From CAWGXZ01 sp963826695 (GTDB lineage: Bacteria > Pseudomonadota > Gammaproteobacteria > Burkholderiales > Burkholderiaceae_C): a stretch of DNA of 64,000 nucleotides. Where the stretch lies: the NCBI GenBank assembly GCA_963826695.1, contig CAWGXZ010000004.1:1116001-1180000 (forward strand). Direction: 5' to 3'. Below are positions 25,359 to 33,763 of this stretch, one piece after another. The notes beneath the pieces were generated by a model, which saw only the letters and a program-made list of their open reading frames with translations, did not search any database and was not told the DNA's origin. The translations under genes and the position numbers were made by a program. The first letter of the stretch is position 1, and every line of letters begins with the position of its first letter.

Positions 25359-25383
25359 ATACTTGACTAAAGCAGTTGGGTAT
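25359..25383 (+). promoter_or_regulatory. IscR type 1 binding site and iscR promoter
   Basis: These 25 bases match the E. coli type 1 IscR consensus (ATASYYGACT...AGTCRRSTAT) at 23 of 25 positions, with both half-sites present: ATACTTGACT and CAGTTGGGTAT. A TATACT -10-like hexamer (25358-25363) overlaps the site. It lies 62 bp before iscR, so holo-IscR repression of its own operon is expected, as in E. coli. Confidence 0.85.
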
Positions 25384-25445
25384 CCACAGGTCGATGCAGC
25401 CCCCGGGCATGTCGGGGTGGCCCTTTCGGCTAAAGGAGAAAATTG

Positions 25446-25979
25446 ATGCGTCTAACCACCAAGGGCCGGTTTGCCGTCACGGCAATGATCGACCTCGCGT
25501 TGCGGGAGAACTCCGGTCCGGTCGCCCTAGCGGCGATCAGCGCGCGGCAGCAGATTTCGTTGTCCTATCTCGAACAGCTCTTCGGCAAGCTCCGTCGTCA
25601 CGAACTGGTGGAAAGCACGCGCGGCCCGGGTGGCGGTTACTCGCTTGGCCGGAAGTCGGAAGAAATCACGGTTGCCGACATCATCGTCGCCGTGGATGAG
25701 CCGATCGATGCGACCGGTTGCGCCGGCAAGGAAAACTGCATGGGGGACGATGCCGGCCGCTGCATGACGCACGACCTCTGGGCGAGCCTCAACACACGAA
25801 TGATCGAGTATCTCGACTCGATTTCGCTGAAGAAGCTGGTCGAGGACCAGATCGCGAAAGGCGTCTCGATCGAGAGTCAGCCGGTGAAGCGTGCCATATC
25901 GACGCAGCCGGTCGTGAAGCCGATCCGCATCACGGCGCCCAATTCGGTGTTTGCGCTCGGCGCAGCCTTTAGCAAGTAA
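25446..25979 (+). CDS. iscR: Iron-sulfur cluster regulator IscR
   Basis: Rrf2-family regulator of 177 residues that represses isc genes when it carries a [2Fe-2S] cluster. The N-terminal winged helix (MRLTTKGRFAVTAMIDLAL) and recognition region (SLSYLEQLFGKLRRHELV) are standard. Cluster ligands are Cys92, Cys98, Cys106 and His109, with two more residues between the second and third Cys than in E. coli. AAAGGAGAAAA precedes the start. A TTG one codon upstream is ignored in favour of ATG 25446. An IscR site lies just upstream. Confidence 0.96.
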   Translation: MRLTTKGRFAVTAMIDLALRENSGPVALAAISARQQISLSYLEQLFGKLRRHELVESTRGPGGGYSLGRKSEEITVADIIVAVDEPIDATGCAGKENCMGDDAGRCMTHDLWASLNTRMIEYLDSISLKKLVEDQIAKGVSIESQPVKRAISTQPVVKPIRITAPNSVFALGAAFSK

Positions 25980-25987
25980 GTCTTCGC

Positions 25988-27208
25988 ATGGACATGACCC
26001 CGCACTTTCCGGTTTACATGGACTACGGCGCGACCAGTCCGGTCGATCAGCGCGTCGTCGACGCGATGATCCCCTGGTTGCGGGAGCATTTCGGCAACCC
26101 GGCATCGCGCAGCCATGCGTGGGGCTGGGAGGCGGAGGCAGTGGTCGAGAAGTCGCGAGAAGACGTTGCCCGCCTCATCGGCGCCGACCCGCGCGAGATC
26201 GTCTGGACTTCGGGTGCAACCGAGTCGAACAACCTGGCGCTAAAGGGCGCTGCGCAGTTCTACAAGACGCGCGGCAAGCACCTGATCACGGTCAAGACCG
26301 AGCACAAGGCCGTGCTCGACACCATGCGCGAACTCGAGCGGCAGGGGTTCGAGGTCACCTACCTGGACGTACAGGAAGATGGCCTCTTGGACCTCGACCG
26401 GTTGCGCGATGCGATTCGCTCCGACACGATCCTCGTTTCGGTGATGTTCGTGAACAACGAGATCGGCGTCATTCAGGACATTCCGGCGATCGGTGCGATG
26501 TGCCGGGAGCGCGGCATCATTTTTCATGTCGACGCTGCGCAGGCCACGGGCAAGGTGGCGATCGACCTTGCGCAGTTGCCGGTCGACCTGATGAGCCTGG
26601 CGTCGCACAAGACCTATGGCCCGAAAGGCATCGGCGCGCTGTATGTCCGCCGCAAGCCGCGGGTGCGGATCGAGGCGCAGATGCACGGTGGCGGCCACGA
26701 GCGCGGTATGCGCTCGGGCACGTTGCCAACGCACCAGATCGTCGGCATGGGCGAGGCTTTCCGTCTTGCACGTGTCGAGATGGGCGTCGAAAGCGAGCGC
26801 GTCCGCATGTTGCAGCGGCGCTTGCTCGACGGGCTTTCCGACATCGAACAGACGTTCCTCAACGGCCACGCCGAGCGGCGCGTGCCGCACAACGTCAACA
26901 TGTCTTTCAACTTCGTCGAGGGCGAGTCGTTGATCATGGGCATCAAGGGCATTGCCGTGTCGTCGGGATCGGCCTGCACCTCGGCAAGCCTGGAACCCAG
27001 CTACGTGCTTCGTGCGCTCGGCCGCAGCGACGAGCTCGCACATTCGAGCCTGCGCATGACGATCGGTCGCTTCACGACCGAGGAAGAAATCGACTACGTT
27101 GCGACCACGCTGCGCGACCGCGTCGCCAAGCTGCGTGATCTGTCCCCGCTGTGGGATATGTACAAGGATGGTGTCGACATCAGCACCATCCAGTGGGCGG
27201 CACATTGA
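25988..27208 (+). CDS. iscS: Cysteine desulfurase IscS
   Basis: PLP enzyme of 406 residues that takes sulfur from cysteine for Fe-S clusters and tRNA thiolation. Lys208 in SLASHKTYGPKG binds PLP. Cys330 in SSGSACTSASLEPSYVLRAL carries the persulfide, and that motif plus the C-terminal PLWDMYKDGVDISTIQW identify the IscS rather than the NifS or SufS type. It lies 8 bp after iscR and 26 bp before iscU. Confidence 0.98.
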   Translation: MDMTPHFPVYMDYGATSPVDQRVVDAMIPWLREHFGNPASRSHAWGWEAEAVVEKSREDVARLIGADPREIVWTSGATESNNLALKGAAQFYKTRGKHLITVKTEHKAVLDTMRELERQGFEVTYLDVQEDGLLDLDRLRDAIRSDTILVSVMFVNNEIGVIQDIPAIGAMCRERGIIFHVDAAQATGKVAIDLAQLPVDLMSLASHKTYGPKGIGALYVRRKPRVRIEAQMHGGGHERGMRSGTLPTHQIVGMGEAFRLARVEMGVESERVRMLQRRLLDGLSDIEQTFLNGHAERRVPHNVNMSFNFVEGESLIMGIKGIAVSSGSACTSASLEPSYVLRALGRSDELAHSSLRMTIGRFTTEEEIDYVATTLRDRVAKLRDLSPLWDMYKDGVDISTIQWAAH

Positions 27209-27234
27209 TGCCGACGCGTTGAAGGAGAATTGAC

Positions 27235-27633
27235 ATGGCATACAGCGAAAAGGTCGTCGACCACTACGAGCATCCGCGGAACGTGGGTTCCTTTGAAAAA
27301 GGCGACGAGACCGTGGGTACCGGGATGGTCGGGGCACCGGCCTGTGGCGACGTGATGAAACTGCAGATCAAGGTGGATCCAGCCACCGGGCTGATCGAGG
27401 ACGCGCGCTTCAAGACCTATGGCTGCGGGTCGGCCATTGCGTCGAGTTCGCTGGTGACCGAATGGGTCAAGGGCAAGTCGCTCGACCAGGCGCTCGAGAT
27501 CAAGAACACGCACATTGCCGAGGAACTGGCGCTGCCGCCCGTGAAGATTCACTGTTCGATCCTGGCGGAGGATGCGATCAAGGCCGCGGTCAACGACTAC
27601 AAGGCAAAGTCGACAGCCGTCGCGGCGCACTGA
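27235..27633 (+). CDS. iscU: Iron-sulfur scaffold IscU
   Basis: Scaffold on which IscS builds [2Fe-2S] clusters, 132 residues. Ligands Cys37 (with Asp39), Cys64 and Cys107 are intact in GAPACGDVMK, TYGCGSAIASSS and the HscA-recognition segment LPPVKIHCSILAEDA. AAGGAGAA precedes ATG 27235. Confidence 0.98.
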   Translation: MAYSEKVVDHYEHPRNVGSFEKGDETVGTGMVGAPACGDVMKLQIKVDPATGLIEDARFKTYGCGSAIASSSLVTEWVKGKSLDQALEIKNTHIAEELALPPVKIHCSILAEDAIKAAVNDYKAKSTAVAAH

Positions 27634-27637
27634 AGCC

Positions 27638-27961
27638 ATGGCCGTTACCCTGACCGAGGCCGCTGCCCGGCATGTTTCGCGCTATATCCGCAAGCGCGGC
27701 AAAGGCATTGGGGTGCGCCTGGGCGTCAAGACCACCGGTTGCTCCGGGCTGGCCTACAAGCTGGAGTACGCCGACGACTCGGCGCCGGAGGACACCGTCT
27801 TCGAAGAACACGGCGTCAAGGTGCTGGTCGATCCGAAGAGCCTGCCGTATATCGACGGTACCGAGCTCGACTTCGTTCGCGAAGGCCTGAACGAGGGCTT
27901 CAAGTTTCGCAACCCGCGCGAGAAGGACCGCTGCGGCTGCGGCGAATCATTTCGCGTTTAA
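27638..27961 (+). CDS. iscA: A-type iron-sulfur carrier IscA
   Basis: Carrier or iron donor of 107 residues for [4Fe-4S] maturation. Cys35 (TTGCSGLAYKLEY), Cys99 and Cys101 (CGCGESF) are the conserved ligands. It begins 4 bp after iscU. A strong intrinsic terminator follows its stop. Confidence 0.97.
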   Translation: MAVTLTEAAARHVSRYIRKRGKGIGVRLGVKTTGCSGLAYKLEYADDSAPEDTVFEEHGVKVLVDPKSLPYIDGTELDFVREGLNEGFKFRNPREKDRCGCGESFRV

Positions 27962-27982
27962 GGCGTGTTGGTCGACGACCCT

Positions 27983-28009
27983 GCGGCCTTCGCGGCCGCT
28001 TTTTCTTTT
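27983..28009 (+). terminator. Intrinsic terminator inside the isc operon
   Basis: GCGGCC and GGCCGC form a 6-bp all-GC stem around TTCGC, followed directly by TTTTTCTTTT. It lies between iscA and hscB and has one of the best U tracts in the window. Confidence 0.85.
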
Positions 28010-28036
28010 ATGGCACGGCAATGAGGCGAATCGGCG

Positions 28037-28555
28037 TTGAACATCGATAGCGACGATTTCACCTTGTTCGACTTGCCGCGGCGCTTCGCTGTCGACCCGG
28101 CACAGATCGACGTTCGGTGGCGCGAGCTTCAGGCACAGGTGCATCCGGATCGTTTCGTCGCGCAGGGCGCCGCCGCGCAGCGCGTCGCCTTGCAATGGGC
28201 CGTTCGCGTCAACGAGGCGCACCGGCGGCTGCGCGACCCGCTGCGCCGTGCGGCCTATCTCTGCGAGCTCGCGGGCGTGTCGGTGGAGGCCGAGCGCAAC
28301 ACGGGGATGCCGCTCGATTTCCTTCAGCATCAAATGGGCTGGCGCGAAAGCCTGGATGACGCGACCTCGGCGACCGCGCTGCAGGCGCTGAAGACCGAGG
28401 TGGACGCTTATCGCCGCGAGGCGCTGGCGTCGTTGGACGAGGCCCTGGACCAGCGAGGCGATTTCAACGCCGCCGCGCAGCAGGTGCGGGCGCTGATGTT
28501 CGTCGAACGCTTTGCCGACGACGTCGAGCAGCGCCTGCACGCCCAGGGAGAATAA
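28037..28555 (+). CDS. hscB: Co-chaperone HscB
   Basis: J-domain partner of HscA of 172 residues that brings IscU to the chaperone. The J-domain HPD is in QVHPDRFV near residue 37, and the C-terminal helical IscU-binding domain is complete. The start codon appears to be TTG 28037, because no in-frame ATG lies upstream of the conserved FTLFDLPRRF. GAGG lies about 10 bp ahead. The rare start and the preceding terminator would both lower expression relative to iscRSUA. Confidence 0.93.
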   Translation: MNIDSDDFTLFDLPRRFAVDPAQIDVRWRELQAQVHPDRFVAQGAAAQRVALQWAVRVNEAHRRLRDPLRRAAYLCELAGVSVEAERNTGMPLDFLQHQMGWRESLDDATSATALQALKTEVDAYRREALASLDEALDQRGDFNAAAQQVRALMFVERFADDVEQRLHAQGE

Positions 28556-28559
28556 GGCC

Positions 28560-30416
28560 ATGGCCTTGCTACAGATTTCCGAGCCCGGCGACTCCCCCGA
28601 TCCGCATCAACGGCGGCTGGCCGTCGGCATCGATCTCGGCACAACCCACTCGCTGGTCGCGGCGGTGCGCAACGGCGTTGCCGAGTGCCTGCCCGATGCC
28701 GATGGTCGGGTGATCCTGCCCTCTGCGGTTCGTTATCTGGCCGATGGCAGCCGGCATATCGGACATGCGGCCTTTGTCGAGGCGGCTGCGGACCCTCGCA
28801 ACACGGTTCTTTCGGTCAAGCGTTTCATGGGGCGCGGGGTCGCCGACCTGTCGGACCGTGGCAGGTTGCCCTACGACTTCGTCGAGCAGCCGGGCATGCT
28901 GCAATTGCGCACGGTCGCGGGCCTGAAGTCGCCGGTCGAGGTCTCGGCCGACATCCTGGCGACGCTTCGATACCGGGCCGAGGACACCTTCGATGATTCG
29001 CTGTTTGGTGCCGTGATCACGGTACCGGCGTATTTCGACGATGCGCAGCGCCAGGCCACCAAGGATGCTGCGCAGCTTGCGGGCATCGACGTGCTGCGGC
29101 TGATCAACGAGCCGACGGCAGCGGCGATTGCCTATGGGCTCGACCACGGCTCCGAGGGCCTTTACGCGGTCTATGACCTCGGCGGTGGAACCTTCGACGT
29201 CTCGTTGCTGCGCATGGCGGCGGGCGTCTTCGAGGTGGTTGCCACGGGTGGCGATTCCGCCCTCGGCGGTGACGATTTCGACCATCGCCTTGCCGACTGG
29301 GCACTGGGGCAAACGGGGTCGGTTGCCGAGACGCCACAGGACAAGCGCGCGGTGCTGGTCGCTGCCCGGGCTGCCAAGGAGAAGCTCTCGGGGAGCGACC
29401 ATGCGACCCTGGCCTGTCCACTGCAGGGCGGTGAGTTGTCGCTGCGCATCGATCGAGCGCAGTTCGATGCGCTGGCGCGGCCGCTGGTCGAACGAACGAT
29501 TCAGGCGCTGCGCCAGTTGCTGCGGGACGCCAAGGTCGATCGCGTCGACGTTCGCGGCATTGTCATGGTCGGGGGATCGACGCGAATTCCGCTGGTGCAG
29601 GCCGCGGTCGAATCGTTCTTCGGTCGCCCACCGCTGATCGACCTGAACCCCGATGAAGTGGTTGCACTGGGCGCTGCCATCCAGGCCAACGCGCTCGTCG
29701 GCAACGCCGGCGCCGAGGACCTGCTGCTGCTCGACGTGATTCCCTTGTCACTCGGCCTGGAGACGATGGGCGGTCTTGTCGAGCGGATCATTCCGCGCAA
29801 CAGCACCATACCCACAGCGCGGGCGCAGGACTTCACCACGTTCAAGGATGGCCAGACTGCCATGGCGATCCACGTCGTCCAGGGCGAGCGCGAACTCGTC
29901 GCCGACTGCCGCTCACTCGCCCGCTTCGAATTGCGCGGCATTCCGCCGTTCGTCGCCGGCGCGGCGCGAATCCGGGTTTCGTTCCAGGTCGATGCCGACG
30001 GCTTGCTCAACGTCAGCGCGCGCGAGGAGAGTTCGGGGGTCGAGACGGCGATCAGCGTCAAGCCGAGCTATGGCCTTTCGGACGAGGAGATCGCGCGCAT
30101 GCTGACGGAGAGTTTCGGTACGGCCACCGTGGACATGCAGGCGCGCAGCCTGCGCGAGTCGCAGGTCGAAGCCGAGCGGATGCTGCTGGCGACGCGATCG
30201 GCGCTGGCTGCCGACGCCGACCTGCTGGGCGCCGCAGAACAGGCGACCATCGAGGCGCAGCTGGCGCAACTCGAGACGCTTCGCCGTGGCGACGACGCGC
30301 CTGCCATCGATGCTGCCGTCGAGGCGCTTGCGCATGCCACCGAATCCTTCGCGGCCGAGCGCATGAACCGCAGCATCCGGCGGGCGCTGGCCGGCCGCCG
30401 AGTCGAGGACGTTTGA
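28560..30416 (+). CDS. hscA: Hsp70-type chaperone HscA
   Basis: Specialised Hsp70 of 618 residues that drives cluster release from IscU. The ATPase domain starts with AVGIDLGTTHSLVAAV and continues with NEPTAAAIAYGLD and AVYDLGGGTFDVSLL. The substrate domain is shorter than in DnaK, with no long acidic lid tail, as in HscA. It starts 4 bp after hscB. Its stop lies 2 bp before the fdx ATG. Confidence 0.97.
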   Translation: MALLQISEPGDSPDPHQRRLAVGIDLGTTHSLVAAVRNGVAECLPDADGRVILPSAVRYLADGSRHIGHAAFVEAAADPRNTVLSVKRFMGRGVADLSDRGRLPYDFVEQPGMLQLRTVAGLKSPVEVSADILATLRYRAEDTFDDSLFGAVITVPAYFDDAQRQATKDAAQLAGIDVLRLINEPTAAAIAYGLDHGSEGLYAVYDLGGGTFDVSLLRMAAGVFEVVATGGDSALGGDDFDHRLADWALGQTGSVAETPQDKRAVLVAARAAKEKLSGSDHATLACPLQGGELSLRIDRAQFDALARPLVERTIQALRQLLRDAKVDRVDVRGIVMVGGSTRIPLVQAAVESFFGRPPLIDLNPDEVVALGAAIQANALVGNAGAEDLLLLDVIPLSLGLETMGGLVERIIPRNSTIPTARAQDFTTFKDGQTAMAIHVVQGERELVADCRSLARFELRGIPPFVAGAARIRVSFQVDADGLLNVSAREESSGVETAISVKPSYGLSDEEIARMLTESFGTATVDMQARSLRESQVEAERMLLATRSALAADADLLGAAEQATIEAQLAQLETLRRGDDAPAIDAAVEALAHATESFAAERMNRSIRRALAGRRVEDV

Positions 30417-30418
30417 GC

Positions 30419-30757
30419 ATGCCGACGATCAAAATCCTGCCCCATCCCGAGTACTGCCCAGCGGGCGCCGAATTGCAGGTGCCCGCCGGCACCTCGATCT
30501 GCGAAGCGCTGGTGGAACACGACATCGACATCGAGCATGCCTGCGAGATGAGCTGTGCGTGCACCACCTGCCACGTGGTCGTCCGGGAGGGCTTTGCCTC
30601 GCTCGGTGAGCTCGACGAGACCGAGGAAGACCTGCTCGACCGGGCGTGGGGCCTCGAGCCGACCTCGCGCTTGTCGTGCCAGGCGATTCTTGCCCAGCAG
30701 GACGTGACGATCGAGATTCCCAAGTACTCGATCAACCACGCCAAGGAAAAGCACTGA
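30419..30757 (+). CDS. fdx: ISC-system [2Fe-2S] ferredoxin
   Basis: Adrenodoxin-type ferredoxin of 112 residues supplying electrons for cluster assembly. Cys42, Cys48, Cys51 and Cys87 are the cluster ligands (HACEMSCACTTCH and RLSCQA), and Cys46, conserved in ISC ferredoxins, is also present. A TTG two codons earlier overlaps the hscA stop, but ATG 30419 is the likelier start. No iscX follows. tsaD comes next, after 7 bp. Confidence 0.97.
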   Translation: MPTIKILPHPEYCPAGAELQVPAGTSICEALVEHDIDIEHACEMSCACTTCHVVVREGFASLGELDETEEDLLDRAWGLEPTSRLSCQAILAQQDVTIEIPKYSINHAKEKH

Positions 30758-30764
30758 CCCGCCG

Positions 30765-31793
30765 ATGAAGGTGCTGGGCGTCGAATCGTCGTGCGACGAG
30801 ACCGGCATTGCGCTGGTCGATGCATCGGGCGTCGCGCCGCGGCTGCTGGCGCAGGCGCTGCACAGCCAGGTCGAGATGCACGAGGCCTACGGCGGCGTGG
30901 TGCCGGAACTGGCGTCGCGCGACCACATTCGCCATGCAGTGCCCTTGCTTAGGGCGGTGTTGGCTGATGCGCAGCTGGACGTCGGCGCCATCGGTTGCGT
31001 GGCCTATACCCGGGGCCCGGGCCTTGCGGGGGCCCTGCTCGTCGGTGCGGGATTCGCTTGCGCCTTGGCTGCGGCGACCGACCGGCCGTTGGTGGGGATC
31101 CACCATCTCGAAGGCCACCTGCTGTCGCCCTTCCTGTCGGCGCATCCGCCGGAGTTTCCCTTTGTCGCCCTGCTGGTTTCCGGCGGCCACACGCAGTTGA
31201 TGCGCGTGGCGGGTGTGGGCGACTACACGCTGCTCGGTGAAACCATCGACGATGCCGCCGGCGAGGCTTTCGACAAGTCGGCCAAGCTGCTCGGCCTCGG
31301 GTATCCGGGCGGGCCGGCGCTCGCCGCGCTCGCCACCCAGGGCGATGCGCGGCGCTTCGATCTGCCACGTCCGCTGCTGCACGCTCCAAACCTCGACTTT
31401 TCATTCGCCGGATTGAAGACGGCGGTGCGCACGCAGGTGTTGCGGCTGGGCGATGCGATCGACGCACAGGTTCGCGCCGATCTCGCCGCATCGACCGAGT
31501 GCGCAATCGTCGACGTGCTGGTGCGCAAGTCGATGGCCGCGCTGCAGCAGACCGGCATCGATCGGCTGGTGGTCGCCGGCGGCGTCGGCGCCAACCGCCG
31601 CCTGCGCGAGCGGCTTGGTGCGGAGTGCGAGCAGCGCGGCTTGCGCGTGCACTATCCCGAGCTCGCGCTGTGCACCGACAACGGGGCCATGATCGCCCTG
31701 GCCGCGGCGATGCGCTGGCAGGCGGGGCTCGCCGAGCCGCAGCCGGCATACACCTTCGACGTGCGTCCACGATGGCCGCTGGTGCAAGCATGA
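30765..31793 (+). CDS. tsaD: tRNA threonylcarbamoyladenosine transferase TsaD
   Basis: Transfers the threonylcarbamoyl group to A37 of ANN-decoding tRNAs together with TsaB and TsaE. In this 342-residue ASKHA-fold protein, metal-binding histidines are in ASRDHIRHA, and the N-terminus VLGVESSCDETGIALV, the core VSGGHTQLM and the C-terminal CTDNGAMIALAAAMR are diagnostic. It lies 7 bp after fdx, so co-transcription with the isc genes is possible. Its stop overlaps the next start (ATGA). Confidence 0.97.
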   Translation: MKVLGVESSCDETGIALVDASGVAPRLLAQALHSQVEMHEAYGGVVPELASRDHIRHAVPLLRAVLADAQLDVGAIGCVAYTRGPGLAGALLVGAGFACALAAATDRPLVGIHHLEGHLLSPFLSAHPPEFPFVALLVSGGHTQLMRVAGVGDYTLLGETIDDAAGEAFDKSAKLLGLGYPGGPALAALATQGDARRFDLPRPLLHAPNLDFSFAGLKTAVRTQVLRLGDAIDAQVRADLAASTECAIVDVLVRKSMAALQQTGIDRLVVAGGVGANRRLRERLGAECEQRGLRVHYPELALCTDNGAMIALAAAMRWQAGLAEPQPAYTFDVRPRWPLVQA

Positions 31794-33109
31794 GGCGAAA
31801 TCGGGCAAACGCAGTGGCGCACACGATGTTCTTCCAACTTGGCGCGATGGCGGCTGGCGTGCTCCTGTCCGTGGCAGCGCATGCAGCCCAGCCCGAGCGA
31901 CCCGCCTTGCGCGAGCCGGTCCGGCTGGCGCTCATCGAGGGGCTCTCCGGAAGCTTTGCCAACGCCGGCGAGGCCGTCTTCCGCAACCTGCTTCTCGCGG
32001 TCGAGCGCGTCAACGCCCGCGGCGGTGTTCGCCTCGCCGACGGCGCGCATCCGCTCGAGCTGCGCCGCTACGACAGCAAGGGCAGCAACGAGGAAGCGCT
32101 GACGATGTTGCGCGCCGCGATCGACGACCGGGCCAGCGTCATCCTGCAAGGCAACAGCTCGGCCACCGCGGCCGCGCTGATCGATGCGTTGAACAAGCAC
32201 AACCAGCGCGAACCGGGTCGCCGGGCGCTGTTCCTGAACTACTCGGCGGTCGATCCGGCATTGACGAACGAGAAGTGCAGCTTCTGGCACTTCCGCTTCG
32301 ATGCACACGCCGACATGCGGCTGTCCGCCCTGACCGATGTGTTGCGCGACGATGGTGCGCTGCGCAAGCTCTATCTCATCAACCAGGATTACAGCTTCGG
32401 ACAGCATGTGCGGCGCCAGGCGCGAGCCATGGTCGCGGCGAAACGACCCGATGTCGAGATCGTCGGCGACGAACTCCATCCACTCGGCCGGGTCAAGGAT
32501 TTCGCACCGTATGCAGCCAAGGTCAGGGCCAGCGGCGCGCAGGCGGTTCTGACCGCCAACTGGGGCAACGACCTGACGCTGCTGGTCAAGGCCCTGCGTG
32601 ACGCGGGCAGCGAGGCGCGGATCTACACCTTTTACGGCAACGGGCTCGGCGCACCGGCGGCGATGGGCGAAGCCGGTATCGGCAAGGTGCTCGCGGTGGC
32701 GGAATGGCATCCGAATGTCGGCACACCGGCGTCGGATGCGTTCTACCGCGGCTTTCGAGCGCGCTTTCCGAAGCCGCAGGACGACTATGTCCATGCCCGC
32801 ATGCATGCAATGATCGAGATGCTGGCGGCCGCTTTCCAGCGTGCCGCCAGCAGCGATGCGCAGGCTGTTGCACGCGCGCTCGAAGGTGCATCGCTCGAAG
32901 CGCAGGCGCTTGGCGGCGCACACCAAGGCCGGATGCGCGCCGACGATCATCAGTTCATCCAGCCGCTCTACGTCAGCATCATGCAGCGCGCGGGAACGCC
33001 TGGTGTGAACTTCGACAACGAAGGGTCGGGTTACGGTTTCAAGACGCTGCGCTACTTCGAGCCGAAGCTGACGGTCCAGCCCCATACCTGTGCAATGGAG
33101 CGCCCCTGA
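31790..33109 (+). CDS. ABC-type branched-chain amino-acid-like binding protein
   Basis: An exported protein of 439 residues with a signal peptide (about 1-34, ending SVAAHAAQ) and a type 1 periplasmic-binding fold (about 42-420): VRLALIEGLSGSFANAGEAV, then GNSSATAAALIDAL and KLYLINQDYSFGQHVRRQAR. This is the LivJ-like Peripla_BP_6 family. No permease or ATPase gene is adjacent, so the ligand and transporter are unknown. It is translationally coupled to tsaD, an unusual partner. Confidence 0.85.
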   Translation: MRRNRANAVAHTMFFQLGAMAAGVLLSVAAHAAQPERPALREPVRLALIEGLSGSFANAGEAVFRNLLLAVERVNARGGVRLADGAHPLELRRYDSKGSNEEALTMLRAAIDDRASVILQGNSSATAAALIDALNKHNQREPGRRALFLNYSAVDPALTNEKCSFWHFRFDAHADMRLSALTDVLRDDGALRKLYLINQDYSFGQHVRRQARAMVAAKRPDVEIVGDELHPLGRVKDFAPYAAKVRASGAQAVLTANWGNDLTLLVKALRDAGSEARIYTFYGNGLGAPAAMGEAGIGKVLAVAEWHPNVGTPASDAFYRGFRARFPKPQDDYVHARMHAMIEMLAAAFQRAASSDAQAVARALEGASLEAQALGGAHQGRMRADDHQFIQPLYVSIMQRAGTPGVNFDNEGSGYGFKTLRYFEPKLTVQPHTCAMERP

Positions 33110-33151
33110 CACGTCACCGGAAGCCTCGAAACCGGACGCGGAGGCACTGGA

Positions 33152-33157
33152 TACAAT
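33152..33157 (+). promoter_or_regulatory. Candidate -10 box for rpsO
   Basis: TACAAT lies 134 bp before rpsO in a 182-bp gap, implying a leader long enough for S15 autoregulation. The -35 region is weak. Confidence 0.4.
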
Positions 33158-33291
33158 AGGGGCCGTCTGCGACAGCGCCAGCAACGTCGCAGCATCGCAC
33201 GGCGTCGGCCGATTCCACCGACGACCGCAAGTGACAACCTGCCACCCGGCCGTTCTTTCGAGACGCGCCCGGCACTCTCCGGAACCCCCAG

Positions 33292-33561
33292 ATGACTGCT
33301 ACCACCGCCCAAAAGGCCGAGACCGTTCAAGCCCATGCGCGCAGCGCCAACGACACCGGCTCGCCGGAAGTCCAGGTCGCGCTGCTGACGGCCCGCATCA
33401 ACGAGCTGACGCCGCATTTCAAGACCCACGCCAAGGACCATCATGGTCGCCGGGGTCTTTTGAAGATGGTCAACACCCGCAAGAGCCTGTTGTCCTATCT
33501 GAAGGCCCGGGACGCCGACCGCTACACCGCGCTGATCCAGAAACTGGGCCTGCGCAAGTAA
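33292..33561 (+). CDS. rpsO: 30S ribosomal protein S15
   Basis: Small-subunit protein of 89 residues binding the 16S central domain and bridging subunits. GSPEVQVALLTARINELTPH, HHGRRGLLKMVNTRK and LLSYLKARD are family signatures. A long leader and a strong hairpin before pnp mirror the classic rpsO-pnp arrangement. Confidence 0.98.
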   Translation: MTATTAQKAETVQAHARSANDTGSPEVQVALLTARINELTPHFKTHAKDHHGRRGLLKMVNTRKSLLSYLKARDADRYTALIQKLGLRK

Positions 33562-33576
33562 GTCGCCAGATCGCTG

Positions 33577-33610
33577 AAGAGCCTGTCTGGCGGGTCCAGC
33601 ACAGGCTCTT
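33577..33610 (+). terminator. rpsO-pnp intergenic hairpin
   Basis: AAGAGCCTGT (33577-33586) pairs perfectly with ACAGGCTCTT (33601-33610), and the 14-base loop can pair CTGG with CCAG. A short T-rich stretch (TTTGCATTT) follows. This is a partial terminator, or possibly a processing site controlling pnp. Confidence 0.75.
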
Positions 33611-33763
33611 TGCATTTGAAGCCACGCATTCGCTGATGACGATGTGTCATTCCAACGCCGCCCTGAAGGAGAGGTCGGCGCTGGAATGGCATCGCGCCAG
33701 GATGCCTGTGCTTCGGGTTTCGCGCGCCGCCCCGATGGCGCTGCCTTTCGACCGGAGTATCCA

